Shown here in pieces: positions 42,735-51,762 of a DNA stretch of 64,000 bases. Source of the DNA: Paenibacillus sp. 1781tsa1 (GTDB lineage Bacteria; Bacillota; Bacilli; Paenibacillales; Paenibacillaceae); contig NZ_JAMYWY010000001.1 of NCBI RefSeq assembly GCF_024159265.1, positions 1,984,001 to 2,048,000 of the forward strand, in the 5' to 3' direction. The translations under genes and the position numbers were made by a program. Each line of letters starts with the position of its first letter. Within the stretch, counting starts at the first letter, position 1. The notes beneath the pieces are model-generated. The model was not told the DNA's origin, ran no database searches, and worked only from the letters and a program-made list of their open reading frames with translations.

Positions 42735-43499
42735 ATGGCACATATAACGATCGAAACTGGATCGCCAACCTTATGCATGAATACCAGCATACATGTTGTG
42801 TCCAGTGACTCCGGAGAGACTTCAGGCGGTACACTATATCTGTTGCACGGAGCAGGCGATAATGCGAGTACCTGGCAGCGATTAACCACCATTGAGATGT
42901 ATGCAGCGCAATATGGTTGTACCATCATTATGCCGGAAGCGAATCGAAGCTATTACACCGATATGGAATACGGCCTGAATTACTTCCACTACATCACTCA
43001 GGAGTTACCTGAAGTATGCAAGCGTCTGCTCAATCTGAATCCTGATCCGGAGAAAACGTACGTCGCCGGTCTATCCATGGGTGGATATGGTGCACTGAAA
43101 TGTGGACTAACTTATCCAGAGAAGTATCGCAAAGTAGTGTCTTTATCCGGCGTAACGGATATTCAGACACGGCTTCATGATCCCCATATGCCAGCGACCA
43201 TGATCAAGGAAATGAAAGCGGTTTTTGGAGAACGTTTACAGGTAAAAGCCGATCAGGATATTTACGCACTGTCGGCCAAGCTGCTGGAACAGGGTGTTCC
43301 TTTGCCGGATATCCTCAGTTGCTGTGGCGATAGTGACCCCTTCGTAGAGATGAATCGCGATTTCGCGAAATACATGCAGGGGACTGCCTTTGATTTTCGG
43401 TATGTGGAGACACCGGGGGCTCATGAATGGAGATTTTGGGAGCACCACCTGAGAACGATGTTTGATTTTCTGTACAACGACAAGACCAAAGTAGAGTGA
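42735..43499 (+). CDS. Alpha/beta-hydrolase esterase (EstA / esterase D-like)
   Basis: A 254-residue esterase. The nucleophile elbow is GLSMGGYGA (Ser114), the oxyanion region is LLHGAGDNASTW, and the C-terminal His is in TPGAHEWRFWE. It belongs to the group with tributyrin esterase EstA, feruloyl and acetyl-xylan esterases. No signal peptide is present, so it would work on imported substrates, for example removing acetyl groups from oligosaccharides brought in by the transporter encoded next. First gene of the operon; it is followed by the permease gene with a ribosome site overlapping its stop region. Confidence 0.87.
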   Translation: MAHITIETGSPTLCMNTSIHVVSSDSGETSGGTLYLLHGAGDNASTWQRLTTIEMYAAQYGCTIIMPEANRSYYTDMEYGLNYFHYITQELPEVCKRLLNLNPDPEKTYVAGLSMGGYGALKCGLTYPEKYRKVVSLSGVTDIQTRLHDPHMPATMIKEMKAVFGERLQVKADQDIYALSAKLLEQGVPLPDILSCCGDSDPFVEMNRDFAKYMQGTAFDFRYVETPGAHEWRFWEHHLRTMFDFLYNDKTKVE

Positions 43500-43510
43500 G
43501 GAGATGCAAT

Positions 43511-44470
43511 GTGAAACCTGCAGCCGAAGGACCTAGCAAAAAGCTGAAGGGAAACGTGAAGGGCAATTCGCTCTGGACTGAAATCTGGAAGCACCGAATG
43601 ACATACACCCTGCTTATTCCGGGGCTTGTCTGGCTAATCCTGTTTGCCTACATGCCGATGGGTGGCTTGTCTCTGGCATTCAAAGATTACAAGGCCAACC
43701 TGGGCATCTGGGGAAGTCCATGGAGCGGATTCGAGAACTTCAAATATGTTTTCCGTGATCCAACCTTTATTGACGCGGTATGGCGTACGCTGTACATCAA
43801 TATTCTGAAACTGATTATTCAGTTCCCGTTCCCGATCATTCTGGCGTTGTTGCTGAATGAATTGCGGATGCGCAGAGGGAAAAAATTGTTCCAAACCGTT
43901 CTTACGTTCCCTCACTTTCTGTCCTGGATTATCGTATCCGGCGTAGTCATCAATGTGCTGGCATATGACGGACTGGTAAACAGTGCGCTCGGATTACTCG
44001 GATTGCCAACCATTAACTTCTTGGGATCCGAATCCAACTTTGTACCGATGTTGCTGTTGACTGATATTTGGAAATCAAGTGGATGGGGCGCGATTATATT
44101 CTTGGCTGCCATTTCCGGTATTGACCAGGATCAGTATGAATCAGCACAGATTGACGGGGCTTCCCGTATGCAACAGATGTTCAAAATCACTTTACCGAAC
44201 ATCCTTCCAACCATCACAATCATGTTTATTCTTTCGGTTGGTGGATTGATGTCTTCCGGGTTTGACCAGATCTTCAACTTAGCAAATGCCGCTACCAAAA
44301 ATGTATCGGAAGTACTCGATGTATATATCTATCGGATTACGTTCCAGTCATCAACTGACTTCTCATTCTCAACAGCGGTCAGCTTGTTCCGTTCCCTGGT
44401 GAATATGGCCTTGCTGCTTCTTGCTGACAGATTTGCCAAGTGGCTTGGCGGAGACGGTTTGTTCCGATAA
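43511..44470 (+). CDS. ABC sugar transporter permease, LplB type
   Basis: A 319-residue membrane protein with six predicted helices. The start of the core (LLIPGLVWLILFAYMPMGGLSLAFKDYKANLG) and the EAA-type loop (ESAQIDGASRMQQMFKITLPNILPT) identify the LplB branch of carbohydrate permeases. GTG 43511 is chosen, seven bases after GAGGAG; the upstream GTG 43496 lies inside the esterase stop region. It pairs with the YtcP-type permease encoded next. No ATPase gene is in the operon; such systems commonly share an MsmX-like ATPase. Confidence 0.92.
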   Translation: MKPAAEGPSKKLKGNVKGNSLWTEIWKHRMTYTLLIPGLVWLILFAYMPMGGLSLAFKDYKANLGIWGSPWSGFENFKYVFRDPTFIDAVWRTLYINILKLIIQFPFPIILALLLNELRMRRGKKLFQTVLTFPHFLSWIIVSGVVINVLAYDGLVNSALGLLGLPTINFLGSESNFVPMLLLTDIWKSSGWGAIIFLAAISGIDQDQYESAQIDGASRMQQMFKITLPNILPTITIMFILSVGGLMSSGFDQIFNLANAATKNVSEVLDVYIYRITFQSSTDFSFSTAVSLFRSLVNMALLLLADRFAKWLGGDGLFR

Positions 44471-44488
44471 GAGAGGAGGAAAAATGAG

Positions 44489-45391
44489 ATGAGCAAGAAA
44501 GCTAACAAAAAACCGAGAATTGGTACAGAAAGAATGACACTTCTCGATTACATTATTTTCGCCGTATTACTCGTGCTTGCCCTGATGATCCTGATTCCGT
44601 TCTGGAATGTCATCATGATCTCGTTTGCAACACAGAAAGAATATGCTGACAATCCATTTTTGATGTTCCCTAAACAATGGACATTGGATTCCTACAAGGC
44701 CTTGTTCGCTGACGGAACGATTCTGTCGGGATACAAAAATACCATTATATTGCTAGTTATCGGCTTGCCACTCAGCTTGTTCCTGACAACAAGCATGGCA
44801 TATGGCCTTAGTCGCAACAAATTCCCGTTTAAGAAATTTATCTTTTTCCTGGTACTGTTCACCATGATCTTTAATGGTGGTATCGTACCGCTGTACCTGA
44901 TCATGAAATCACTTCATCTTACAGGTACGCTCTGGTCCGTTATCCTGGCGGGAAGCTTCAGTGCTTTTAACATGATTCTGATGATGAACTACTTCTACAC
45001 CTTGCCTGAATCGTTGATGGAATCGGCGAGACTGGATGGAGCAGGAGAGTGGAGAATTCTGTTCTCTGTTGTTCTTCCGCTGGCTACACCCATTATGGCT
45101 ACAATCACGTTGTTCTACGGTGTGGCTTACTGGAACAGTTGGTACGATGCGATGATATTCCTTCGAAAAGCGGATCAGTTACCGCTCCAGAATGTACTCA
45201 GAAACATTATCGTGACATCTACGACGAATGCATCGAATGCATCCAGTGTGGATGCTGCCCAGGCAAGCAACTTCTCCATGGGCATGAAGATGGCAGCTGT
45301 ATTTGTCACCATGGTACCCATTATGTGTTTCTTCCCAATGCTGCAAAAACACTTTGCCAAAGGGGTATTAACAGGGGCAATCAAGACCTGA
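44489..45391 (+). CDS. ABC sugar transporter permease, YtcP/AraQ type
   Basis: A 300-residue partner permease with six membrane segments. Family blocks are IIFAVLLVLALMILIPFWNVIMISFA, FLTTSMAYGLSRNKFPFKKFIFF and the EAA loop ESARLDGAGEWRILFSVVLPLATPI. Starts 18 bp after the first permease with an AGAGGAGG site. With the lipoprotein that follows, it forms a type I importer for an oligosaccharide. Confidence 0.93.
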   Translation: MSKKANKKPRIGTERMTLLDYIIFAVLLVLALMILIPFWNVIMISFATQKEYADNPFLMFPKQWTLDSYKALFADGTILSGYKNTIILLVIGLPLSLFLTTSMAYGLSRNKFPFKKFIFFLVLFTMIFNGGIVPLYLIMKSLHLTGTLWSVILAGSFSAFNMILMMNYFYTLPESLMESARLDGAGEWRILFSVVLPLATPIMATITLFYGVAYWNSWYDAMIFLRKADQLPLQNVLRNIIVTSTTNASNASSVDAAQASNFSMGMKMAAVFVTMVPIMCFFPMLQKHFAKGVLTGAIKT

Positions 45392-45446
45392 TTATACGTA
45401 TAGGATTTTGCAATCAAATTTGACTAAAAAAACATGGGGGTAAAAC

Positions 45447-47042
45447 ATGAAAACGAACAAAAAGTTGTCAGTAAGAGCTCTCTTTGCCATCACGCTTAGT
45501 GTAGTTATGCTGATGGTGACCGCTTGTTCCAGCCAAGGAGCTTCAGGTGGTAACGAAAAAGATGCAGAGGGAAATTACAAAGATAACCTGACCATCTCTG
45601 TAGCTAACCTGACAGAAATCAAAAACGGGAACCTGGATAATGACTTCCACAAGTTCTGGACAGACAAATTCAATGTAACATGGGACTACAACTATATCGA
45701 TTGGGATTCATGGGGCGAGAAGCTTCGTCTGTGGATTAACTCTGGCGACTTGCCGGATGTAGCGGTATGGAACTACGTACATGGCGATGCCATTAACAGC
45801 ATTGAACAAGGTTTGTTCTACAAATTCCCGGATGACTGGAAAGAACGCTGGCCTAACGTTGCAGCAGCTTACAATTTGACGGGTCTTGGAGACAAGCTGG
45901 AAGAATTGACAGGTGGAACATACGTCCTGCCTAGACCAATCTATTTCGAGAACAAACCGGCTGACCCACTGACGAACCAAATTGGTGTCATTGCGCTTCG
46001 TAAAGACTGGGCTGAAGCCGTTGGTTTTGAACTGAAAGATGCTTATACAACAACCGAATTGAACGAATATGCTGCGCTAGTGAAAGAAAAAGATCCAGGC
46101 AAAGTAGGTAACAAACTTGTACCTCTGTCCTACAATGCAGCAGATGCCATGACGAATATGATTATGCCAAACAGCGTACATGCCATGACCGACACACCGT
46201 TCTACAAAGGTGAAGATGGCAAGTTCCACTGGGGACCAGCAGATCCTGAAACGCTGACAGGGCTTAAATTGATGCAAAAAGCGTATAAAGATGGATTGCT
46301 CAATCCTGAGTTCTACACATGGAAAAACAATGAAGGTCAAAACAACTTCAAAGTAACAGGAACAGCTGCTGTAACAAGTCTGGGCGGACTGGCTTCGTAC
46401 AGACAAGGTCTGGATTCTGATATGAAAAAAAATCTGGGTGTAAATAGTGATGAACTGGTACACACAGCAATCGTAGTGGGCGATGACGGTAAATACCGTA
46501 ACATGGAGCAAGCCAACTTCTGGTCTGCATTGATCTTCAATCCGGACATCAGTGACGAGAAATTCGAACGGATCATGGATCTGATCGATTACTCCGCAAC
46601 AAAAGAAGGACAGTTGCTTATCAACATGGGCTTTGAAGGAACGGATTGGAAATATGATGAGAACCAAGAACTGGTTAGCTTGTTGCCAGAAGGAACAGTA
46701 TTGGAAGATAAATACCCAGCACGTTTCGAAGGTCTATACCTGCTTGGTGACGACTTCAGTGTTGTAAACCCAGCAATCAAAAAGGATTACCGTGACAGAG
46801 CCGTGAAATTGTTCCAAGAAAAAGCAAAACTCGGTACAGAAGGCAATTCGCTTGCAGAATACGATTGGGATGTCAACCTATACGATTCCAAAGCTAAGAG
46901 TCAGGCTTCATTCGATTACCAGAACGAATATGCCAACCTGATCCTCAAAAACGGAGATCTGGAAGCAAACTGGAAAGAATGGGTGAACAGTAAAATGTCC
47001 CTGGTTCAACCTTATCTGGATGAGCTAAACGAGAAATTCTAG
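45447..47042 (+). CDS. Extracellular solute-binding lipoprotein of the ABC importer
   Basis: A 531-residue binding protein. The signal peptide ends in a lipobox, MVTACSS, giving a lipid-anchored protein, followed by a Ser/Gly/Asp linker. The mature part (FHKFWTDKFNVTWDYNYIDWDSWGEKLRLWINSGDLPDVAVW) has the large LplA-type fold of family 1 binding proteins, typical for oligosaccharides such as xylo- or gluco-oligomers. The next gene, a GH3 enzyme, suggests the ligand is a beta-linked oligosaccharide. An attenuating hairpin follows, which would keep this gene's mRNA more abundant than distal genes. Confidence 0.92.
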   Translation: MKTNKKLSVRALFAITLSVVMLMVTACSSQGASGGNEKDAEGNYKDNLTISVANLTEIKNGNLDNDFHKFWTDKFNVTWDYNYIDWDSWGEKLRLWINSGDLPDVAVWNYVHGDAINSIEQGLFYKFPDDWKERWPNVAAAYNLTGLGDKLEELTGGTYVLPRPIYFENKPADPLTNQIGVIALRKDWAEAVGFELKDAYTTTELNEYAALVKEKDPGKVGNKLVPLSYNAADAMTNMIMPNSVHAMTDTPFYKGEDGKFHWGPADPETLTGLKLMQKAYKDGLLNPEFYTWKNNEGQNNFKVTGTAAVTSLGGLASYRQGLDSDMKKNLGVNSDELVHTAIVVGDDGKYRNMEQANFWSALIFNPDISDEKFERIMDLIDYSATKEGQLLINMGFEGTDWKYDENQELVSLLPEGTVLEDKYPARFEGLYLLGDDFSVVNPAIKKDYRDRAVKLFQEKAKLGTEGNSLAEYDWDVNLYDSKAKSQASFDYQNEYANLILKNGDLEANWKEWVNSKMSLVQPYLDELNEKF

Positions 47043-47064
47043 TAATCGTTCAGTAATTAATTTT

Positions 47065-47110
47065 GAACCCGGTGCGCGTCTCTCCCCGAACGCAGCCGGG
47101 TTCTTTATTT
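47065..47110 (+). terminator. Intercistronic terminator between the binding protein and GH3 genes
   Basis: GAACCCGG (47065-47072) pairs with CCGGGTTC (47096-47103), followed by TTTATTT. The T tract is interrupted, so read-through into the GH3 gene is likely. Confidence 0.75.
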
Positions 47111-47139
47111 CAACAACTTGTAGTGGAGGATACGATCAG

Positions 47140-49305
47140 ATGAATAACGAGCAGCTGCTAGACCTGGTAAAACAGATGACGTTGGAGGAAAAAACAGCTC
47201 AGCTTCTTCAGTTGACTGCCAACTTCTATGAAGGAACAAATGTCGAAGGTCAGATCACAGGGCCGATGGAAGAGATGGGAATTACGGAGCAGTCCGTGGA
47301 TGCTAGTGGGTCCATTCTGGGGTTGTCCGGTGCGCAGGCCATCATTGATGTACAGCAAGCTTATATGAAAAAAAGCCGTTTGGGCATTCCGCTCTTGTTC
47401 ATGGCTGACGTAGTTCATGGATTCAAAACCATTTTCCCGATTCCACTGGCGATCGGTTGCTCATGGGACACAGAACTGGCTGAGAAAAGTGCTGAAATTG
47501 CAGCACGTGAATCGGCTGTATCCGGTTTACATGTTACCTTTGCACCTATGGTGGACCTGGTTCGTGACCCGCGCTGGGGCCGTGTGATGGAAACAACAGG
47601 TGAAGATCCTTATCTGAACAGCTTGTTCGCGGCTGCATTTGTACGTGGATATCAGGGCGATAGCTTGAAGGATGAGCCTGATCGTCTTGCAGCCTGCGTT
47701 AAACACTTTGCGGCGTATGGAGCAGCTGAGGGTGGTCGGGATTACAATACGGTGGACATGTCCGAGCGTAACCTGCGTGAGTACTATTTGCCAGCGTACA
47801 AAGCTGCATTGGATGCGGGTGTAGAGATGGTCATGACTTCGTTCAATACGGTTGACGGTATTCCGGCAAGTGGCAATGAGAAGTTAATGCGCGGCATTTT
47901 GCGTGACGAGTGGGGCTTTGATGGTGTACTGATCTCGGATTGGGCTTCCATTCGCGAGATGATTGCACATGGCGCTGCGGAAGATGATCGTGAAGCGGCA
48001 TACCGTGCCATTCGCGCAGGCGTAGATATGGAGATGATGACACCTTGTTATGTACATCATTTGCCTGAGCTGATTGAGAGCGGTGAAGTGGAAGAGAAGC
48101 TCATTGATGAATCCGTTCTGCGAATTCTGCAATTGAAAGAGAAGCTGGGATTGTTCGACAATCCGCTACGTGCAGCTGATCCGGTTCGTGAACGCGAGAT
48201 TGTGTTCTCCAAAGAGCACCGTCAGGTATCGTATGAACTGGCAACCAAATCGGCTGTCCTGTTGAAGAATGATGACAGCGTGCTTCCGCTTCAGCCTGAA
48301 GCTAATGTAGCCCTTATTGGTCCTTTTGCACAGAGTCCTGATATTCTGGGCTGGTGGTCCTGTGAAGGAGTTAAGGAAGATGCAGTCAAGCTCGGAACAG
48401 CTCTGGAAGAACGCTTGACGGGTGGAAAAGTTCAATTTGCTCAAGGCAGTGATGTTCATACGATTACAGCTGAGCAGATTGCGGAAGCCCTTGAAGTGGC
48501 AAGCAAAGCAGAGCTGATTGTCCTTGCCCTAGGTGAAGACTCCGAGATGAGTGGAGAAGGTGGATCACGCACGGATATTCGTCTGCCAGCAGCCCAATTG
48601 GAATTGGTTAAACAGCTCAAAACAGCGGGAAAACCGATTGCCAGCGTTATTTTCAACGGCCGTCCACTGGATCTGCATGGTGTAATCGATGAATCGGATG
48701 CCGTTCTTGAAGCCTGGTTCCCAGGTAGTGAGGGCGGGGCAGCGATCGCAGATGTTCTGACAGGTGTAGTGAATCCATCTGCACGTCTGACGATGTCCTT
48801 CCCGCAGTCCGTAGGTCAGATTCCGGTCTATTACAACCATTTCAATACAGGTCGTCCGTTGAACCCGGAGAAGACGGAAGAACGTTATGTTTCGAAATAC
48901 ATTGACAGCCCGAATGAACCTCTGCTTCCGTTCGGTTATGGTCTCTCATACACTTCTTTCTCTTATGGTGATCTTGAAGTGTCAAGTAACGAGATGACTG
49001 CCGAAGAGACCCTGAGCATCCAAGTACGTGTAACGAACACGGGTGAGCGCGCAGGTGTAGAGACCGTTCAATTGTACGTTCGTGATGTAACGGGTGAAGT
49101 CGTTCGTCCTATGCGTGAGCTGAAAGGATATGTGAAGCTTGCACTGGCTCCAGGCGAGAGTGGTACAGCTACGTTTACGTTAAATGAAGAACAGCTTCGT
49201 TATCACCATTCCGATTTAAGCCATCGCAGTGATCGAGGTGAGTTCCATATTCTTGTGGGTGCAAACAGTCGGGATACTCAGAAGAAATCATTCAGACTTG
49301 TTTAA
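47140..49305 (+). CDS. Glycoside hydrolase family 3 beta-glycosidase (BglX-like)
   Basis: A 721-residue GH3 enzyme without a signal peptide, so intracellular. The N-terminal barrel has RWGRVMETTGEDPYL, KHFAAYGAAEGGRDYN and the nucleophile Asp267 in VLISDW. The (alpha/beta)6 domain has GEDSEMSGEGGSR with probable acid/base Glu473. The C-terminal fibronectin III-like domain (about 620-715) contains VRVTNTGERAGVETVQLYV. It should split beta-linked disaccharides or oligosaccharides brought in by the adjacent importer; glucose versus xylose specificity cannot be told from sequence here. GGAGG lies upstream of the ATG. Confidence 0.93.
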   Translation: MNNEQLLDLVKQMTLEEKTAQLLQLTANFYEGTNVEGQITGPMEEMGITEQSVDASGSILGLSGAQAIIDVQQAYMKKSRLGIPLLFMADVVHGFKTIFPIPLAIGCSWDTELAEKSAEIAARESAVSGLHVTFAPMVDLVRDPRWGRVMETTGEDPYLNSLFAAAFVRGYQGDSLKDEPDRLAACVKHFAAYGAAEGGRDYNTVDMSERNLREYYLPAYKAALDAGVEMVMTSFNTVDGIPASGNEKLMRGILRDEWGFDGVLISDWASIREMIAHGAAEDDREAAYRAIRAGVDMEMMTPCYVHHLPELIESGEVEEKLIDESVLRILQLKEKLGLFDNPLRAADPVREREIVFSKEHRQVSYELATKSAVLLKNDDSVLPLQPEANVALIGPFAQSPDILGWWSCEGVKEDAVKLGTALEERLTGGKVQFAQGSDVHTITAEQIAEALEVASKAELIVLALGEDSEMSGEGGSRTDIRLPAAQLELVKQLKTAGKPIASVIFNGRPLDLHGVIDESDAVLEAWFPGSEGGAAIADVLTGVVNPSARLTMSFPQSVGQIPVYYNHFNTGRPLNPEKTEERYVSKYIDSPNEPLLPFGYGLSYTSFSYGDLEVSSNEMTAEETLSIQVRVTNTGERAGVETVQLYVRDVTGEVVRPMRELKGYVKLALAPGESGTATFTLNEEQLRYHHSDLSHRSDRGEFHILVGANSRDTQKKSFRLV

Positions 49306-49330
49306 TCCGGTGAATGGAAAGAGTAATGTG

Positions 49331-49357
49331 TCAGGCCTTTTGTTATGGAAGGCCTGA
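49331..49357 (+). repeat. 9-bp hairpin between the GH3 and LacI genes
   Basis: TCAGGCCTT (49331-49339) and AAGGCCTGA (49349-49357) are perfectly complementary, loop of nine. No T tail follows, so it may slow read-through or protect mRNA ends rather than terminate. Confidence 0.6.
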
Positions 49358-49382
49358 TGAACATAACAGGGGAGCGAAGAAT

Positions 49383-50399
49383 GTGGTCAGTATCAAGGAT
49401 ATCGCCAAGCAGGCGGGAGTTTCTATCTCTACTGTGTCATATGCGCTGAATGGCAGCAACAAAGTGACCGATGAGACGAGTTCCAAAATTTTGGCCATTG
49501 CCAAAGAACTGAACTATGTTCCAAATGCCGCAGCAAGAACACTGAAGAAGAGGGAATCCAAAATTCTAGGTGTATTCTTGACCGATTTTAGCGGAGATGT
49601 GTATGGAGACTTGCTGAGTGGCATGAAAGCCGTATGTAATGCTCAAGGCTATGACCTGATCGTGTGCAGTGGTAAACAATCCCATCGCATGCTTCCGGAG
49701 AGAATGATTGATGGTGCAATCATTCTGGATCATACGTTTGCAAGTGAGGAACTGATGCAATACGCCGATCGGGGGCACAAAATCGTTGTATTGGACCGTG
49801 AGATGGATCATCCCAACATTAATCAGGTTCTGCTGGATAATAAGGCTGGGGCCACACTTGCGATGGAACATCTTATTGAACAGGGGCATAAGAAAATCTA
49901 CGTGGTGACAGGACCGGAAGGTTCGTTTGACTCTGTGCAGCGGTTAAAGGCTGTGAGACAGGTTGCGGAACGTGAAGCCGATGTGGAATGGATTGAGATC
50001 ACGGGAGATTTTGAAAAGAGTGGTGGAGAACGAGCCGCAGATCAGATTGTGCAGGTGTATGATGGACCCGCAGCGGTATTCTGTCTCAATGATGAGATGG
50101 CTATTGGCTTGTGTGATCGTCTGGCAGAAAGTGCACTTGGCGTTGGTCAGGAGATCGATGTCATCGGATTCGACAATATTGAATTGAGCAAGTATGTCCA
50201 GCCGAGACTGGCAAGCATTGATTATTCCAAACGCAAATGGGGATCGCTCGCTGCTGAACAATTGATCAAAATTATTGCTGGAGAACCCGTCGATCATGAA
50301 CGAATTTATGTGACATTAGTTGAGGGTGGGTCGGTGAGTGGGGCTATGCCGGCTGGTTCGGTTATATCTATGCGGAATGATCGGGCGGTTAGCTATTGA
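49383..50399 (+). CDS. LacI family transcriptional regulator of the GH3/ABC operon
   Basis: A 338-residue repressor-type protein. The N-terminal HTH and hinge are VSIKDIAKQAGVSISTVSYALNGSNKV and AARTLKKRESKILGVFL. The remainder is a periplasmic-binding-like effector domain (TDFSGDVYGDLLSGMKAV, DVIGFDNIELSKYVQPRLASIDY). GTG 49383 is chosen, eight bases after AGGGGAG. It is the last gene of the operon and the natural candidate to bind the two dyads at 42533 and 42610. The inducer is probably a product of the pathway. Confidence 0.92.
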   Translation: MVSIKDIAKQAGVSISTVSYALNGSNKVTDETSSKILAIAKELNYVPNAAARTLKKRESKILGVFLTDFSGDVYGDLLSGMKAVCNAQGYDLIVCSGKQSHRMLPERMIDGAIILDHTFASEELMQYADRGHKIVVLDREMDHPNINQVLLDNKAGATLAMEHLIEQGHKKIYVVTGPEGSFDSVQRLKAVRQVAEREADVEWIEITGDFEKSGGERAADQIVQVYDGPAAVFCLNDEMAIGLCDRLAESALGVGQEIDVIGFDNIELSKYVQPRLASIDYSKRKWGSLAAEQLIKIIAGEPVDHERIYVTLVEGGSVSGAMPAGSVISMRNDRAVSY

Positions 50400-50410
50400 T
50401 TCCGAATACA

Positions 50411-50464
50411 GCAAGAGACAAGGCTTAGAAGAATCGAATCATTCTTTTAAGCCTTGTCTCTTGC
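50411..50464. terminator. Very long stem after the LacI gene
   Basis: A perfect 17-bp pairing (50411-50427 with 50448-50464) extends inward through AGAAGAAT-type pairing. The tail TATTTC is not a good T run, so termination efficiency is uncertain, but position fits the operon end. Confidence 0.65.
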
Positions 50465-50485
50465 TATTTCGAGGATGAAATAATA

Positions 50486-50511
50486 GAAAAAGCCTCTCCA
50501 GAGAGAGGCTT
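50486..50511 (-). terminator. Terminator of the small membrane protein gene (minus strand)
   Basis: AAGCCTCTC (50490-50498) pairs with GAGAGGCTT (50503-50511), loop CAGA. Read on the minus strand, it ends in a run of T, just after the stop of the 34-residue gene. Confidence 0.85.
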
Positions 50512-50516
50512 GGCCT

Positions 50517-50621
50517 TTACAAGCCTTTTGTTTTGTCATTGTTGTAGGATGAAGTGAGAATGCCTGTAATGAAGAGAGTCAATACAATTGCAATAATCCA
50601 GAATGTCAGTGAAAATGACAT
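50517..50621 (-). CDS. 34-residue single-pass membrane protein
   Basis: A very short gene. The product MSFSLTFWIIAIVLTLFITG continues ILTSSYNNDKTKGL. One hydrophobic helix (about residues 5-23) is followed by a polar, slightly basic tail. Evidence for a real gene is a strong AGGAGGTG site eight bases before the ATG, a TATAAT-like -10 upstream on the same strand, and a clean intrinsic terminator 6 bp past the stop. I do not recognise a family. Small hydrophobic proteins of this kind are often regulators of membrane complexes, but nothing here shows a partner. Confidence 0.65.
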   Translation of the reverse strand: MSFSLTFWIIAIVLTLFITGILTSSYNNDKTKGL

Positions 50622-50697
50622 ACCCTTCGCACCTCCTGCACAAGCTCATTTTCTTCTATTATAACCATTATAGGTAGAAAAGAAATGCTTCGTTCTA

Positions 50698-51762
50698 TTA
50701 TTTGTAAAATAAAAAGTGCGTGGGCACCGGTCTGAGACTACCGTCCGAAGGGTTATTCACAACCCGATTATTCAGAATAAGCGAGGAAGATCCACCGCCA
50801 TCCAGATTATAGGCGTCGATGACCCCAAGCTTGTACAACCGTCCTTGCAACTCTTCAAGGGTAGCACCGGAACTTCCGCCTTCATTATATCCATCGACCA
50901 CAATGATCAACAACTGATCATCCTTATAATTGCCAATGACCGTACGTGGTGCTCGTTTGGGTGATACTTTCCACTTATCGGGAATTGTGGTTTTACGTCC
51001 ATTCTGTAAAAGCACCGGAACAAACGTAGCCCCAAATTGCGGTTGCAGGCGATCCAGTGAGTTTTTGTCGAAGAACTTGCCTCCGACCAGCTTGCCGGCA
51101 TCGTTAAGTCCTACAAAAAACAGATCTTTGAAACTGGCCTGGAAACCGTTCACGTATTTCCCGTCCATGACGGTTGTGCTAAGTGGATAACGTTTGCCGC
51201 CACTGTCAGCAAATCCACCTGCGTTGATCCCGGCAATTGCGCCGTTACGCTTCACAGCCTGCATGGTCGTCTCAGAACGCCCAGGTTCACTGTCTAGAGC
51301 CATCTGCATAGCAGTAGGGTCTTTTAGCTTGATCTTCATGGCGTAGCCCTTATAGCTGCCAGGATTCACTCTGTACAATTCAATCGTTAGCCGGTCACTG
51401 TCTACCCGTTCAAATGGAACGCCAAGCTTGGAAGTAATCCGTTTGTTGTAGATCGTTTCCGGACGATCCGCCTGGGCGGAAGCCTTCTGAACAAGTGTAG
51501 ACATCGTGCTTGTTGTCTTATTATAGAGCTGTGTCGTTCTTTTAATAGAAGAAGAAGTCTGGACAGCAGCATCTTTTGCCCCGGCAAGCTCTTGGCTAAT
51601 TGCTTGGGTCCGGGGTGTAATCGTATCCTCTGACAGTTCGGTAGGAATCAAACCTCCGGGTTCTAGTGGAGGACGAAGCAGCAGCAGGCATAATATCAAT
51701 CCAACAAAAGGAGCGAGTGCAAGCATAAAAAAACGATTAACCTGTTTGACGGGTGTAATCAT
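50698..51762 (-). CDS. Membrane-anchored phosphodiester glycosidase (NAGPA domain) protein
   Basis: A 354-residue protein: an N-terminal membrane helix (FFMLALAPFVGLILCLLLL), a polar Thr/Ser/Gln-rich stalk (about 35-100), then a NAGPA domain with AIAGINAGGFADSGG, KYVNGFQASFKDLFFVGLNDAG, and YNLDGGGSSSLILNNRVVN. These blocks match the protein at 6499-7614 but the two are distant paralogues with different anchors. Its ATG overlaps the stop of an upstream coiled-coil membrane protein (ATGA), so the two are probably partners at the cell surface. Likely substrate: a wall glycopolymer phosphodiester, by family inference. Confidence 0.85.
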   Translation of the reverse strand: MITPVKQVNRFFMLALAPFVGLILCLLLLRPPLEPGGLIPTELSEDTITPRTQAISQELAGAKDAAVQTSSSIKRTTQLYNKTTSTMSTLVQKASAQADRPETIYNKRITSKLGVPFERVDSDRLTIELYRVNPGSYKGYAMKIKLKDPTAMQMALDSEPGRSETTMQAVKRNGAIAGINAGGFADSGGKRYPLSTTVMDGKYVNGFQASFKDLFFVGLNDAGKLVGGKFFDKNSLDRLQPQFGATFVPVLLQNGRKTTIPDKWKVSPKRAPRTVIGNYKDDQLLIIVVDGYNEGGSSGATLEELQGRLYKLGVIDAYNLDGGGSSSLILNNRVVNNPSDGSLRPVPTHFLFYK

